Below are positions 53,889 through 63,236 of a stretch of DNA of 64,000 bases, in pieces. Source of the DNA: Lysobacter sp. Root76. Its GTDB lineage: Bacteria > Pseudomonadota > Gammaproteobacteria > Xanthomonadales > Xanthomonadaceae. Within the stretch, counting starts at the first letter, position 1; each line of letters starts with the position of its first letter. The position numbers were made by a program, and so were the translations under genes. The notes beneath the pieces were generated by a model that did not search any database, was not told the origin of the DNA, and saw only the letters and a list, made by a program, of their open reading frames with translations. The stretch covers positions 110,730 to 174,729 of the forward strand of contig NZ_LMIK01000008.1 in assembly GCF_001428685.1 (NCBI RefSeq). The letters are read 5' to 3'.

Positions 53889-54189
53889 GGCCGTGGCGAT
53901 CTCCCCTGTGCGATCCGTACACGATGATGCCGGCTCTCTGGCAGCGCCGGCATTACCCCAGGGGCGTCAACATACTGCAGGCGACCGACTCGGCGCATGC
54001 GCCGCATGGCCTCGCCGAGGGGCATGCGGAATCGACGGGGGCGGTCGCCGGAATGGCGGCGACGCGATGAGTCGCGCTGTGTCGGAGCAGGCGCGAAGCG
54101 CGGCCCGACGCTGGCATCGGCCCTCGCCCCAACCCCTCTCCCGCGAGCGGGAGAGGGGCTTGAAGCAGGGCTTGCTGGATACGTAACGA
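53889..54189. other. Intergenic region with family C palindrome
   Basis: About 300 bases between two convergently or singly oriented orphan genes. It contains the palindrome at 54133-54158 and a divergent GC-skewed patch; no gene is supported. Confidence 0.5.
54133..54158. repeat. Family C palindrome (CCCTCTCCCGC)
   Basis: A 12-bp perfect arm (cccctctcccgc / gcgggagagggg) separated by two bases. It may also serve as a terminator hairpin for the minus-strand secreted-protein gene. Related sequence recurs at 63237-63385. Confidence 0.7.
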
Positions 54190-55197
54190 TTACTTGACGC
54201 GCGACAGACCGCGCCAGGTGTTGCCGCCGCCGCCCATCACCGCGTCGGGCGAGCCGATCCAGAAGTTGAGATTGAGGAAATCCTCGTCGTCCTGGTAGAC
54301 GTAGCCGTTGGCCAGCGCATACGGCCACGGAAGGTTGGTCGGCGAGAACACACCGTAGGCGAAGCCCAGCGTCGGGAACGAGGACATCAGCGGCGCCGGC
54401 GTGCCGCCGTCGAACTGGCAGGTGTAGGTCCACCAGTTGCCGCCCAGGTTGAAGCTGGGGAACACGCCGCCGCTGGACCAGTTGGCGTTCGCCCAATCTT
54501 CGTTGTCGTGGCGGCGCAGCACGCGACGCGAACCCGGCGGGCAGAACATGCCCAGGTTCTGCACCGCGTAGTCGTACTGGTTGCCTCCGTTCACCAGCGG
54601 GTGGAACGCGAACGAGGCGTTCCAGCTCAGGCGGCAGAAACGCCAGGTGGTGTTGCTGGTGGAGACGGTCGCTCCGATCCAGCCCCAGCGCGAGTTGGCG
54701 TTGCGGCGGTCCTCGTCGTCCATGTGCATCTGCACCAGCACGTGCGGCGACGGACACGAGGCCTTGTCGGGGATCACCCCGACGCTGTACAGCAGATTGA
54801 ACAGCCAGTCGAACCAGCCGTAGCGGCCGACCATGGCGGCGGCGCGCTCCTCGTCGAGGGCGACGAAGCCGGCGCGGCCGAGTATCGACTGGCCGCTCTT
54901 GTCCGGTTCGCAGGGGCCGTCGAAGCCCAGCGCGCGGCAGTAGATCAGCGCGGCCTTCTCGCCCTCTTCGGCCATGAAGCGGTCGGGATCGACCTTGGAG
55001 GTGTCCGGATAGCGCCGGTCCAGGTCCTCGACGTAGGCCAGATGCGCCTTCACCGCCTCGGGCACCGGCGGTTCGTTGCGCTTGAAGTCCTGCTCCTCCT
55101 TGGGCGTTTCCTCCTCGGACCCGTCGGCCATCGCCAGCGGCGAAACGGCCAGCAGCACCGCCATCCATATCGTCCCTATCACGTGTTCCTTTTTCAC
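54190..55197 (-). CDS. Secreted protein of unknown function
   Basis: The protein is 335 residues from a GTG at 55197. I chose this over the ATG at 55221 because AAGGAG lies seven bases upstream and the resulting N-terminus (MKKEHVIGTIWMAVLLAVSPLAMA) is a good signal peptide. The mature protein starts with an acidic Glu/Lys segment (SEEETPKEEQDFKRNEPP) and continues with a Trp/Asn/Gly-rich body (WFDWLFNLLYSVGVIPD; NNTTWRFCRLSWNASFAFHP; GNWWTYTCQFDGG). There are about six cysteines, several pairable. No catalytic motif or family recognised. A secreted orphan, fits a predatory lifestyle but not shown. Confidence 0.7.
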   Translation of the reverse strand: MKKEHVIGTIWMAVLLAVSPLAMADGSEEETPKEEQDFKRNEPPVPEAVKAHLAYVEDLDRRYPDTSKVDPDRFMAEEGEKAALIYCRALGFDGPCEPDKSGQSILGRAGFVALDEERAAAMVGRYGWFDWLFNLLYSVGVIPDKASCPSPHVLVQMHMDDEDRRNANSRWGWIGATVSTSNTTWRFCRLSWNASFAFHPLVNGGNQYDYAVQNLGMFCPPGSRRVLRRHDNEDWANANWSSGGVFPSFNLGGNWWTYTCQFDGGTPAPLMSSFPTLGFAYGVFSPTNLPWPYALANGYVYQDDEDFLNLNFWIGSPDAVMGGGGNTWRGLSRVK

Positions 55198-55605
55198 GTT
55201 GTTGCTCCTTGATTCGTCCATCCATTGATCGATCGGGCTGCGTCCTGCAGCGAAACGCCACCGGAGCCGCCCGCTGGCGCGCCGCCCGGCGCGCGCGTGG
55301 GGCGCGGGCCGGTGCGGAGCGCGGCCACCCTAGCGACAGCCCCCGGCGAAAAATGCGCAGCGGTTCCGCGCGCAGGCCAATCTGGCTGGCCGGCATGGCG
55401 GCGCCAGCCCGCCGTCACAGGCTCGCGCGGCGGGGACGGCGGCGGCCGCTACCGGAGGCGGACAGGCTGACGAGACTCGCGCTCGCCGGGGCACTCTGGG
55501 TGGCGCGATGCGGCGGCGGGAGCGAAGGAAGCGGCGGAATGCCGGGCCGGCTGGCGCTGCGGTCCAATCCGAAGTGGCTGTGTGGGCGCAACCGAACGGC
55601 GGCGA
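55198..55605. other. Intergenic region upstream of the secreted-protein gene
   Basis: About 400 GC-rich bases with long open frames on both strands that show no protein-like composition. It must contain the secreted-protein promoter; I see no clear -35/-10 pair. Confidence 0.45.
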
Positions 55606-56274
55606 TCAGCCGTGGGCGCCGACCTGCAGCCGTCGCCAGATCGACAACTGGGTGCGCTGACGCCGGCGTTCGCGGTACACGGCCGCGATCAGGGCCAAGG
55701 CGATCGCGAGCGCGGCGATCCCGACCTGGGCGTTGCTCCAGTAACGATAGCCGCCGAGCGCAGCGTCGACCGCGACGAACACCAGGGTCGCGGCGGCGGC
55801 ATTGCAGGCCAGGCTGCACAGCACCTTCATGCGGTTCAGCGCCGGCCGCGAGGACGGATCGACCGCCTCCAGATATTCGCGCATGCGCCGGTCGACGTCG
55901 TGGAACATCGAGGTCGACATATGCGCGGCGTCGGGCAGGCTCAGACCTTCGTCGCGCTGCAGGCGCTGGGCCAGGAACGCGATCGCCGGCGCCCAGGCCT
56001 GACGCAGCCTCGGCCAGACGATGGCCTGGGCGAAGGCGTAGACCAGGCGCCCGAGCGGGCTCAAGGCCAGGCCCAGCACGTAGGCCCCGGCAAACCAGGT
56101 GGGCAGGGTCAGTTCCGGCGCTTGCGCGCGCAGCATCCGCAGGGGGTCCGGGTAACGCAGCGCCAAGGCGGTCAGCAGTAGGCCGCCCGGGCATAGCCAG
56201 GCCAGCAGATCGTCGTACAGCCAGGCACCGGCGGCGCGTGACCCGGCCGTGCCGCCGTTCCGGGAGGCCGGCAT
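55606..56274 (-). CDS. Membrane protein of unknown function
   Basis: The protein has 222 residues: two to three hydrophobic helices near the N-terminus (about 25-42 and 62-85), a soluble central region with a helical, His/Asp-containing stretch (LSLPDAAHMSTSMFHDVDRRMREYLEAVD), then two more helices (about 155-195) and a basic C-terminus. It follows the DUF6165 gene by 13 bases, so the pair is probably one transcript. No family recognised. Confidence 0.7.
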   Translation of the reverse strand: MPASRNGGTAGSRAAGAWLYDDLLAWLCPGGLLLTALALRYPDPLRMLRAQAPELTLPTWFAGAYVLGLALSPLGRLVYAFAQAIVWPRLRQAWAPAIAFLAQRLQRDEGLSLPDAAHMSTSMFHDVDRRMREYLEAVDPSSRPALNRMKVLCSLACNAAAATLVFVAVDAALGGYRYWSNAQVGIAALAIALALIAAVYRERRRQRTQLSIWRRLQVGAHG

Positions 56275-56287
56275 GCGCCGTACCGGC

Positions 56288-56698
56288 TCAGGGCGCCGCG
56301 GCGCCGCTGCGGTAGTCCTGGTAGGACTTTTCCTCGACGTAGCTGGAGCCCAGGGCGAGGTTGATGTCCTTCTTGATCCGGGCGCGCTCGTCGTTCTCGA
56401 AATAGACGCTGCGCGCCAGGCGCACGAACTCGTCGTCGAAGGCCTGGGCCTTCTCCTTGATGCGGATGTCGTCCTCGATCACCCACAGGCGTTCGTTGAC
56501 GGCCTTGAGCTCGGCGCGCAGGCGGACGATGTCGTGGCCGGCGGCGGGATGGGCCATCCAGGTCTGCTCCAGCGCCGACAATTCGTTGCGGACGTTGGCC
56601 AGCTTGGCCGGATCGCTCATGCGCTCGGACTTGATCTGCAGGATGGCGATCTTGTCGAGCAGCTCGCCGAAGGACACCGGAACCAGAATTTCGGACAT
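56288..56698 (-). CDS. DUF6165 family protein
   Basis: The protein is 136 residues from the ATG at 56698. The start MSEILVPVSFGELLDKIAILQIKSERM and the helix VNERLWVIEDDIRIKEKAQAFDDEFV agree with my memory of the DUF6165 family found near polysaccharide and LPS loci. It is helical and cytoplasmic, with no known activity. A weak ribosome site only. Confidence 0.8.
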   Translation of the reverse strand: MSEILVPVSFGELLDKIAILQIKSERMSDPAKLANVRNELSALEQTWMAHPAAGHDIVRLRAELKAVNERLWVIEDDIRIKEKAQAFDDEFVRLARSVYFENDERARIKKDINLALGSSYVEEKSYQDYRSGAAAP

Positions 56699-56794
56699 GG
56701 CAGCGTTTCGTTCAGGGGGCCACAGTGTAGCCGGGCACGCGCATGCCTTGTCGGAAGGCTTCGCGATCCGTATCATTCTCGGTTCGCTGCACCC

Positions 56795-56885
<91 letters not shown>

Positions 56886-56895
56886 GATTGCGCAA

Positions 56896-56922
56896 AGCGG
56901 GCCCGTTCGGGCCCGCTTTTTT
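56896..56922 (+). terminator. Intrinsic terminator of tRNA-Ser(CGA)
   Basis: The stem agcgggccc / gggcccgct with loop gttc is followed by six T, ten bases beyond the tRNA. Confidence 0.9.
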
Positions 56923-57163
56923 GTTGCTCGCGGCCTCGGTCGAGGGCGCCGGAACATGGCGGAACTTGCTCGGATTAGCGCCAAACCGTGTCGCAAGGCA
57001 TGGTTTTTACGCGATGATGCGCGGCCCCGGTCATGTTTCGTTACTGCAACACGGGTCATGGTCGGCAGGGGATGCGACCTGGCTTGCTGCACGGCCGCTA
57101 CGCCCCGATGATTCCGTTTACCTACCGAAGAGCCCCCGACTACGCGACCGGCATGATCGACTC

Positions 57164-57868
57164 ATGATCGAATTCGGACACCTGACGCATGTCGGCCTGC
57201 GCCGCGAGCTCAACGAAGACACCTATTACGGTGACAGCGAACTGGGACTGTGGCTGGTCGCCGACGGTATGGGCGGCCACGAGTACGGCGAGGTCGCCAG
57301 CGCGCTGGCGCGCGAGGCGATCGTGCGCGAGGTCCGCGACGGCACGCCGCTGGCCCAGGCCATCCGTATCGCCGACGAGGAGATCATCCGCACCTCGCGC
57401 CGGCGCAACGACGCCCTGCCCATGGGCACGACGGTGGTCGCCGCGCGGGTCAACGGCAACCGCTTCGAAGTGGCCTGGGTCGGCGACAGCCGGGTCTATC
57501 TGTGGCGCGACGGCCAACTGGCCCAGCTCTCGCAGGACCACAGCTACGTCCAGGAACTGATCGCCAACGGCGCCATCACCCACGAGCAGGCGCGCAGCCA
57601 TCCGCACCGCAACGTGGTGACCCAGGCTTTGGGCGTGACCGACCCGCGCAACCTGAACGTCGAGACCATGACCGGCGAGCTCCGTCCCGGCATGCAGTTG
57701 CTGCTGTGCAGCGACGGCCTGACCGAGGAAGTCGACGACCGCAGCATCGCCAAGGTCCTAGCGCACAACGACTGCAGCGCGCAGGAATGCGTCGACAGCC
57801 TGGTCGCGGCGGCGCTGGACGGCGGCGGCTCGGACAACGTCACGGTGATCCTGGTTCGCAGTCACTGA
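57164..57868 (+). CDS. PP2C-family serine/threonine phosphatase
   Basis: The protein is 234 residues from the ATG at 57164. Motifs are RRELNEDTYYGDSELGLWLVADGMGGH, GTTVVAARV, WVGDSRVYLW, LLLCSDGLTEEVDD and GGGSDNVTVILV. The aspartates bind the metals of the PPM fold. It dephosphorylates Ser/Thr-phosphorylated proteins; no kinase gene is adjacent. The frame extends 90 codons upstream, but the family begins here. Confidence 0.93.
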   Translation: MIEFGHLTHVGLRRELNEDTYYGDSELGLWLVADGMGGHEYGEVASALAREAIVREVRDGTPLAQAIRIADEEIIRTSRRRNDALPMGTTVVAARVNGNRFEVAWVGDSRVYLWRDGQLAQLSQDHSYVQELIANGAITHEQARSHPHRNVVTQALGVTDPRNLNVETMTGELRPGMQLLLCSDGLTEEVDDRSIAKVLAHNDCSAQECVDSLVAAALDGGGSDNVTVILVRSH

Positions 57869-57885
57869 GCGACCTGGCCGATGAC

Positions 57886-57908
57886 GATGGTGCGGTTATC
57901 ACCGCACC
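57886..57908. repeat. Short palindrome after the PP2C gene
   Basis: The arms ggtgcggt / accgcacc with loop tatc. A similar sequence recurs at about 57996-58014. Both flank the family B repeat. Confidence 0.5.
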
Positions 57909-57935
57909 CTACGGCCGTACCGACTTGGCCCGATG

Positions 57936-57970
57936 CGTAGGATGTGGTGAGCCGAAGGCGAACCGCATCG
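57936..57970 (+). repeat. Palindromic repeat, family B
   Basis: The sequence starts cgtaggatgtggtgagccga and continues aggcgaaccgcatcg. Its reverse complement matches the element at 24247-24283. Confidence 0.7.
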
Positions 57971-58021
57971 TCGCGGCATTCGGCGCATGGCGACGGCGCG
58001 GTTGTCACCGCACCCCGCTCC

Positions 58022-58738
58022 CTACGCGACCGCCGGCGCTTCCATCTGGTCCCACACGCACTTGCCGGCCTTCTTGCGCAGCTTTTCCAGGCGCGCCTCG
58101 TGCGCGGCCCATTCCTCGGCGCTGACCTGGACCCGCGGCCGCGGCGCGCTGGCGTCGATCTCGAACGCGGCCACGGCCTGCGGCCCGCCCTCCTCGGCCT
58201 GGCCGAAGCCCAGGTCGCTCTGGCCCGAGGTCAGACCGATGTAGACCTCGGCCAGCAACTGGGCGTCGAGCAGGGCGCCGTGCAGCTGACGATGGGCGTT
58301 GTCCACGCCCAGGCGCCGGCACAGCGCGTCCAGCGAATTGCGCTGGCCCGGGAAACGCTGGCGCGCGAGCAGCAGCGAGTCCTCGACGGTGGCGCGGTCG
58401 GTGAGCTTGCCGTACTGGGGCCCGGCCAGGGCCAGTTCGTTGTCGAGGAAGCCGACGTCGAAGGCGGCGTTGTGGATCACCAGCTCGGCGCCGTCGATGA
58501 AGGCCAGGAACTCGTCGACGATGGCCTCGAACTTGGGCTTGTCGGCGAGGAACTCCAAGGTCAGGCCGGTCACTTCCTGCGCGCCGGGCTCGAACTCGCG
58601 CTGCGGGTTGAGGTAGGTGTGGAAGGTGCGGCCGGTCGGGCGGCGTTCGACGAATTCGACGCAGCCGATTTCGACCACGCGGTTGCCGCGTTCCCAGCTC
58701 AGGCCGGTGGTTTCGGTATCGAGGATGACTTGGCGCAT
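58022..58738 (-). CDS. dnaQ: DNA polymerase III subunit epsilon (3'-5' exonuclease)
   Basis: This 238-residue DEDDh exonuclease has VILDTETTGLSW (about 4-15), HNAAFDVGFLDNEL (about 90-103), and HGALLDAQLLAEVY (about 152-165). The C-terminal tail binds the polymerase alpha subunit. It proofreads replication errors. It is about 20 bases downstream of rnhA, a common pair. Confidence 0.96.
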   Translation of the reverse strand: MRQVILDTETTGLSWERGNRVVEIGCVEFVERRPTGRTFHTYLNPQREFEPGAQEVTGLTLEFLADKPKFEAIVDEFLAFIDGAELVIHNAAFDVGFLDNELALAGPQYGKLTDRATVEDSLLLARQRFPGQRNSLDALCRRLGVDNAHRQLHGALLDAQLLAEVYIGLTSGQSDLGFGQAEEGGPQAVAAFEIDASAPRPRVQVSAEEWAAHEARLEKLRKKAGKCVWDQMEAPAVA

Positions 58739-58757
58739 GGGTCGATTGTCGCCGAAC

Positions 58758-59258
58758 TCAGCGGGCGCCGCGGTAGCGCTGGGCCTGGGTGCGCGCCAGC
58801 ACGTCGACGCGCTCGTTGTCGGGATCGCCGGAATGGCCCTTGACCCACTTCCATTCGACCTTGTGGCGCAGGTTGGCCTGGTGCAGGCGCTCCCACAGGT
58901 CGCGGTTCTTGACCGGATCGCCGCCGGCGGTCTTCCAGCCGCGCCGCACCCAGTTGCCCATCCACTCGGTGATGCCCTTGCGCACGTACTGCGAGTCGGT
59001 GTGCAGGGTCGCCACGCACGGCTCGCTCAGCGCTTCCAGCGCCATGATCGCGCCCATCAGCTCCATGCGGTTGTTGGTGGTGTCCGGCTCGCCGCCGGAC
59101 AGTTCGCGCTCGCGGCCCTTGTAGCGCAACAGCGCGGCCCAGCCGCCGGGCCCGGGGTTGCCGAGGCAGGCGCCGTCGGTGTGGATGTCGACGGTTTTGG
59201 TGTCGGTCGCCAATGCGTGATCGTGCAAAGCCTGCGGTCCTGTAAGAGGGCCGCGCAT
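58758..59258 (-). CDS. rnhA: Ribonuclease HI
   Basis: The protein is 166 residues from the ATG at 59258, coupled to the upstream stop (TAATG). It has [48 protein letters not shown] and [19 protein letters not shown], the four acidic residues. The first 17 or so residues exceed the family core, so a TTG start further in is possible. It degrades RNA in RNA-DNA hybrids. Confidence 0.95.
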   Translation of the reverse strand: MRGPLTGPQALHDHALATDTKTVDIHTDGACLGNPGPGGWAALLRYKGRERELSGGEPDTTNNRMELMGAIMALEALSEPCVATLHTDSQYVRKGITEWMGNWVRRGWKTAGGDPVKNRDLWERLHQANLRHKVEWKWVKGHSGDPDNERVDVLARTQAQRYRGAR

Positions 59259-59968
59259 TATCGCCGCTGCGACGCCGAACGGCGCGCACCCGGCGCGGCC
59301 AATGCGCCGCCGGCCTGCCAGCGCAGGTTGCGCAGGCGCGCAGGCGGGATCAGCGCGGGCACGCGCTTGGACACGGTCAGGGCGATGCCCGCGCGCAGGC
59401 GATCGACCGCGCCGATGCCGACCGCGCCGTGCGCCGGCCGCCACACCGGGCCCAGCCATTGCAGGCTGACTGATTCGCTGGCGAAGCCGGCGCCGCGCAG
59501 CATCGACTGCCAGTTGCCGGTGTCGTGGGCGTGCAGGCCCGAGCGCGCCCAGCGCGCGCGGTACGGGCTCCAGGGGTTGAGCGCGGCCAGCCACAGGGTG
59601 CCGCCCGGCGCGAGCACGCGTGCGCACTCCTCCAGCAACGGCAGCGGGTCGATGCCGTCGTCGAGCACGTGCTGCAGCAGCACCGCGCCCAGCGCCTCGC
59701 TGGCCAGCGGCAGCGGCAGCGCGCTGCGGAACGCGCCGTTGAAACGCAGCCCCTGCCGGCGCAGGCGCACGCCGCGCGCGTCCGGGCCGCCCGGCGGCGA
59801 GGTCGCATCGACGCCGATCCAGGCCCAGGGCATGGCCTGGCAGCCGGCCACCACCCGCGCCATCGCGGCGGACTCGACGTCGAGCAGGCCCTGGCCGGCG
59901 ACCCCGCCGAACCAGGCGAGGGCGGAATCGGGTTGACGGCCGGTGGACAGGGCGGGCATGGTCGCCAT
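59258..59968 (-). CDS. SAM-dependent methyltransferase, class I
   Basis: The protein is 236 residues from the ATG at 59968. A degenerate SAM-binding region is followed by [41 protein letters not shown] (motif post I to III), typical of methyltransferase type 11 proteins. Such genes commonly stand between gloB and rnhA in gammaproteobacteria. Substrate unknown. It is divergent from gloB. Confidence 0.85.
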   Translation of the reverse strand: MATMPALSTGRQPDSALAWFGGVAGQGLLDVESAAMARVVAGCQAMPWAWIGVDATSPPGGPDARGVRLRRQGLRFNGAFRSALPLPLASEALGAVLLQHVLDDGIDPLPLLEECARVLAPGGTLWLAALNPWSPYRARWARSGLHAHDTGNWQSMLRGAGFASESVSLQWLGPVWRPAHGAVGIGAVDRLRAGIALTVSKRVPALIPPARLRNLRWQAGGALAAPGARRSASQRR

Positions 59969-60088
59969 TCTGTCGGAACATCCCGTTGAAAGCGCGGTCC
60001 CTTCGCAGGCCCGGCGGCGCGGTCCCCGTTCAGCATGCCCCGCATGCGACGGGAGTACGGCGCACCGGCCGCCCAGGAGCTCTAACGA

Positions 60089-60868
60089 ATGCGATTGCTG
60101 GCCCTGCCCGCCCTCAACGACAACTACATCTGGGCCCTGTCGGCCGACGACGAATCCGCGCTGATCGTCGACCCGGGCGACGCCGCACCGGTGCTGGGCG
60201 CCGCCGGACACGGCCTGCGCCCGACCGGGATCCTGCTGACCCACCACCACCACGACCATATCGGCGGCGTCGAGACGATCCTCGCCCACTGGCCTGGGAT
60301 CCCGGTGTTCGCCCCCGACGACGACCGCATCGGCGCCGCCACCGCGCGCGTCGGCGACGGCGTGCGCCTGCACGTGGGCGGCTGGAGCGCGCGCGTGCTG
60401 GCGGTGCCGGGCCACACCCTCAGCCACATCGCCTATCACCTGGAAGACGTGGGCGGGCACGGCCTGCTGTTCAGCGGCGACACCTTGTTCAGCCTGGGCT
60501 GCGGCCGCCTGTTCGAGGGTACGCCCGCGCAGATGCACGGCTCGCTATCGCGCCTGGCCGCCCTGCCCGGCGACACCCGGGTCTGCTGCGGTCACGAATA
60601 CACCTTGTCCAACGCCGCCTTCGCGCGTGCGGTGGAACCGTCCAACCCGGCGCTGCTGCGCCGCATCGAGGAAGCCCAGGCCATGCGCAACGCCGGACGT
60701 CCGACCCTGCCCAGCATCCTGGCCGACGAAGTCGCGGCCAATCCCTTCCTGCGCGTGGCCCAGCCCGAAGTGCGCGCGGCGCTGACCCGGCGCCTAGGTC
60801 GCGAACCCGAGGACGACGTCGAAGCCTTCGCCGAACTGCGGCGCTGGAAAGACGGGTTCCAGGCATGA
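60089..60868 (+). CDS. gloB: Hydroxyacylglutathione hydrolase (glyoxalase II)
   Basis: The protein has 259 residues. The metal site is THHHHDHIGG (about 51-60), with HTLSHIAYHL, FSGDTLFSLGCGRLFEGT and CCGHEYTLSN downstream. A C-terminal helical domain for glutathione binding follows. It hydrolyses lactoylglutathione to lactate. It is coupled by ATGA overlap to the next gene. Confidence 0.96.
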   Translation: MRLLALPALNDNYIWALSADDESALIVDPGDAAPVLGAAGHGLRPTGILLTHHHHDHIGGVETILAHWPGIPVFAPDDDRIGAATARVGDGVRLHVGGWSARVLAVPGHTLSHIAYHLEDVGGHGLLFSGDTLFSLGCGRLFEGTPAQMHGSLSRLAALPGDTRVCCGHEYTLSNAAFARAVEPSNPALLRRIEEAQAMRNAGRPTLPSILADEVAANPFLRVAQPEVRAALTRRLGREPEDDVEAFAELRRWKDGFQA

Positions 60869-62190
60869 GCCGGGCCCCGTGCGTGCGTCGCCTGGGCGCT
60901 GCGCTGGCCTTGTCGGTCGCGCTGACCGCACCGGCCCTCGCCCAGGACGCGCCCGCGCCGACCCAGACCGCCAGCGCCGCGGCCACGCCCGCGAAAGCCG
61001 CGTCCGGACAAGCCGCACCCGCAGAAGCCGCGTCCGTACAGGCCGCGCCCGCACAGGCCGCGATCGTCGGCCCGACCCGCAACGGCCGCGAGATCTACCA
61101 GCGCTTCCGCGAAGGCCTGGCCGACCCGACCTGCGAAGCCGGCGTCAGCACGCGCTGGCGCCAGCACTTCGCCACCGCGCCCAAGCGTCTGGCCGCCAGC
61201 AACGACGACACCCTGCCGCTGTTCGGCTACGTGGTCGATGCCTTGCGCGAGGCCCATCTGCCGACCGAATACGCGCTGATCCCCTTCGTCGAGAGCGGCT
61301 ACAAGCCCGGCGCGCGCAGCGCCGCCGGCCCGGCCGGGCTGTGGCAGATGATCGCGATCACCGCGCGCAACCACCGCGTACCGATCCGCGACGGCTACGA
61401 CGGCCGCTTGTCGCCGGTCGATTCGACCCAGGCCGCGGTGCGTTATCTCAAGACCCTGCACGGCATGTTCGCCGGCGACTGGCGGCTGGCGGTGATGGCC
61501 TACAACGCCGGCGAATACCGCATCCTGGGCGCGCTCAAGCGCAGCGGCCAGACCGCGCGCGACGCCAAGCCCGAGCAACTGGTCGGCCTGTCCGACATCA
61601 CCCAGGCCTACGTGCGCAAGCTGCATGCGCTGTCGTGCCTGATGGAGCAGGCCGACGACCGCGAGGAATGGCTGCGCGCGCTCGATCGCCCGGTGCCGCG
61701 ACTGCAGGCGGTGACCGTGCCCGACGACGTCGCCGACATCGCCGCCTGGGCGCGCCGCAGCGGTCAGGACCCGGCCCAGCTGCAGCGCTTCAACCCGGTG
61801 TTCGCCGGCGGCCGCATCGGCCAGGCCGGCGGCAAGCGCGCGCCGCTGCTGGCGGTGCCCGCGGTCGCGGTCGGCGCGATCGACGAAGGCGATGCGCGCA
61901 CGACCAGCGTCGCTTCGGCGGCCGCCGTGGATTTATCCGCCACGAACCTCCCCGCTACCAACCTGCCTGCCGCGAACCCGCCCGCCGCCGCCGGCAACGC
62001 CATCGCCGCATCCCCCACTGAACCGCGGCGCCACACCGTCGCTCGCGGCGACAATGCCTGGACCATCGCCAAGCGCTACGGCATCCGCGTCTCCGACCTG
62101 CTGCAACGCAACGGCCTGGGCGCCGAAGCGGTGCTCAAGCCCGGCCAGGCGCTGCTGATCGACACCGGGCCGGGCGGCGCAGCGCCGTGA
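60865..62190 (+). CDS. mltD: Lytic transglycosylase with LysM domain (MltD-like)
   Basis: The protein has 441 residues. A signal peptide (about 1-27, ending ALAQ) precedes a low-complexity Ala/Pro-rich segment (about 28-67). The SLT domain follows with the catalytic Glu143 (YALIPFVESGYKPGARSAAGPAG), LWQMIAITARNHR and MAYNAGEYRI. A linker of short repeats (NLPAT, about 360-373) leads to a C-terminal LysM domain (RRHTVARGDNAWTIAKRYGI, ending DTGP). It cleaves peptidoglycan glycan strands in the periplasm. The Cys needed for lipidation is absent. Confidence 0.92.
   Translation: MSRAPCVRRLGAALALSVALTAPALAQDAPAPTQTASAAATPAKAASGQAAPAEAASVQAAPAQAAIVGPTRNGREIYQRFREGLADPTCEAGVSTRWRQHFATAPKRLAASNDDTLPLFGYVVDALREAHLPTEYALIPFVESGYKPGARSAAGPAGLWQMIAITARNHRVPIRDGYDGRLSPVDSTQAAVRYLKTLHGMFAGDWRLAVMAYNAGEYRILGALKRSGQTARDAKPEQLVGLSDITQAYVRKLHALSCLMEQADDREEWLRALDRPVPRLQAVTVPDDVADIAAWARRSGQDPAQLQRFNPVFAGGRIGQAGGKRAPLLAVPAVAVGAIDEGDARTTSVASAAAVDLSATNLPATNLPAANPPAAAGNAIAASPTEPRRHTVARGDNAWTIAKRYGIRVSDLLQRNGLGAEAVLKPGQALLIDTGPGGAAP
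60997..61056 (+). repeat. Two 30-bp repeats inside mltD
   Basis: The copies start gccgcgtccggacaagccgc and gccgcgtccgtacaggccgc, encoding AASGQAAPAE and AASVQAAPAQ. Confidence 0.75.
61939..61983 (+). repeat. Three 15-bp repeats in the MltD linker
   Basis: The units gccacgaacctcccc, gctaccaacctgcct and gccgcgaacccgccc encode ATNLP, ATNLP and AANPP just before the LysM domain. Confidence 0.75.
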
Positions 62191-62314
62191 ACCGTACCGG
62201 ACCGTCCGTCGCCATGGCGCGGGTACACTAGAGCCTTTGCTCGACCGCGCATCGGTCGGGCGGTTCCGTAAGCGTCCGGCGACGGCCGCGTCCACCAAGT
62301 TTTAGGGAGTGCAC

Positions 62315-63124
62315 ATGGGTTTCCTGCAAGGCAAGCGCGCACTGATCACCGGCATCGCCAGCGAGCGCTCGATCGCCAGCGGCATCGCCGAGGCCATGCA
62401 CCGCGAAGGCGCGCAACTGGCGTTCACCTACCAGACCGAAAAGCTCAAGTCGCGCGTCGAGAAAGCCGCCGCCGAGTACCGCCAGGAAGGTCAGGCCAAC
62501 GACATCGTGATTCCGCTCGACGTCACCAGCGACGAGCAGATCGCCGCCTGCTTCGAGGAGCTGGGCAAGCATTGGGACGGCTTCGACATCCTCGTCCACG
62601 CCATCGCCTACGCGCCGCGCGAAGCCATCGCCGGCCAGTTCCTCGACGGCCTGACCCGCGAGAACTTCGCCATCGCCCACGACATCTCGGCCTACTCGCT
62701 GGCCGCGATGGCCAAGGCCGCGCGTCCGCAGATGCAGGGCCGCAACGGTTCGATCCTGACCCTGAGCTACCTCGGCGCCGAACGCGCCCTGGCCGGCTAC
62801 AACGTCATGGGTGTGGCCAAGGCCAGCCTGGAAGCGACCGTGCGCTACCTGGCCTACAACCTCGGCCCGGAAGGCACCCGCGTCAATGCGATTTCGGCCG
62901 GCCCGATCAAGACCCTGGCCGCGGCCGGTATCGCCGGTTTCCGCAAGATCCTCGGCCACGTCGAGGAGAACGCGCCGATGCGCCGCACCGTCACGATCGA
63001 ACAGGTCGGCAACGTCGCCGCGTTCCTGTGCTCGGACCTGGCCGCGGGCGTGACCGGCGAAGTCACCTATGTCGACTCGGGGTACAACATCCTGGGTATG
63101 ACTGGGATTGGCGACGGCGAGTGA
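62315..63124 (+). CDS. fabI: Enoyl-ACP reductase (NADH), FabI type
   Basis: The protein is 269 residues from the ATG at 62315, with AGGGAG upstream; a GTG two codons earlier is also possible. The InhA/FabI signature is [19 protein letters not shown], giving Tyr152, Tyr162 and Lys169 of the YxxxxxxK motif. [17 protein letters not shown] is the NAD site. It completes each fatty-acid elongation cycle and is the target of triclosan-like inhibitors. It is far from the main fab cluster. Confidence 0.97.
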   Translation: MGFLQGKRALITGIASERSIASGIAEAMHREGAQLAFTYQTEKLKSRVEKAAAEYRQEGQANDIVIPLDVTSDEQIAACFEELGKHWDGFDILVHAIAYAPREAIAGQFLDGLTRENFAIAHDISAYSLAAMAKAARPQMQGRNGSILTLSYLGAERALAGYNVMGVAKASLEATVRYLAYNLGPEGTRVNAISAGPIKTLAAAGIAGFRKILGHVEENAPMRRTVTIEQVGNVAAFLCSDLAAGVTGEVTYVDSGYNILGMTGIGDGE

Positions 63125-63157
63125 TATCGCGCCGCGCTTCGGCGCGGATGCATGAGG

Positions 63158-63186
63158 AAAAAGCCCGGCGCGATGCCGGGCTTTTT
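63158..63186 (+). terminator. Intrinsic terminator of fabI
   Basis: The stem aaaaagcccggc / gccgggcttttt with loop gcgat is followed by cttt. A classic rho-independent element, 33 bases after the stop. Confidence 0.9.
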
Positions 63187-63236
63187 CTTTGGGCGCTCCC
63201 GCTTCTTCCGAGGCAAGAAAATTAAGATCCATGCCT

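Noticed and set aside
48498-56698. Defence or secondary-metabolite island
   Set aside because: The genes are molybdopterin synthesis, LPS core and isolated orphans. No nuclease, helicase, methylase-restriction, NRPS/PKS or transposase genes are present.
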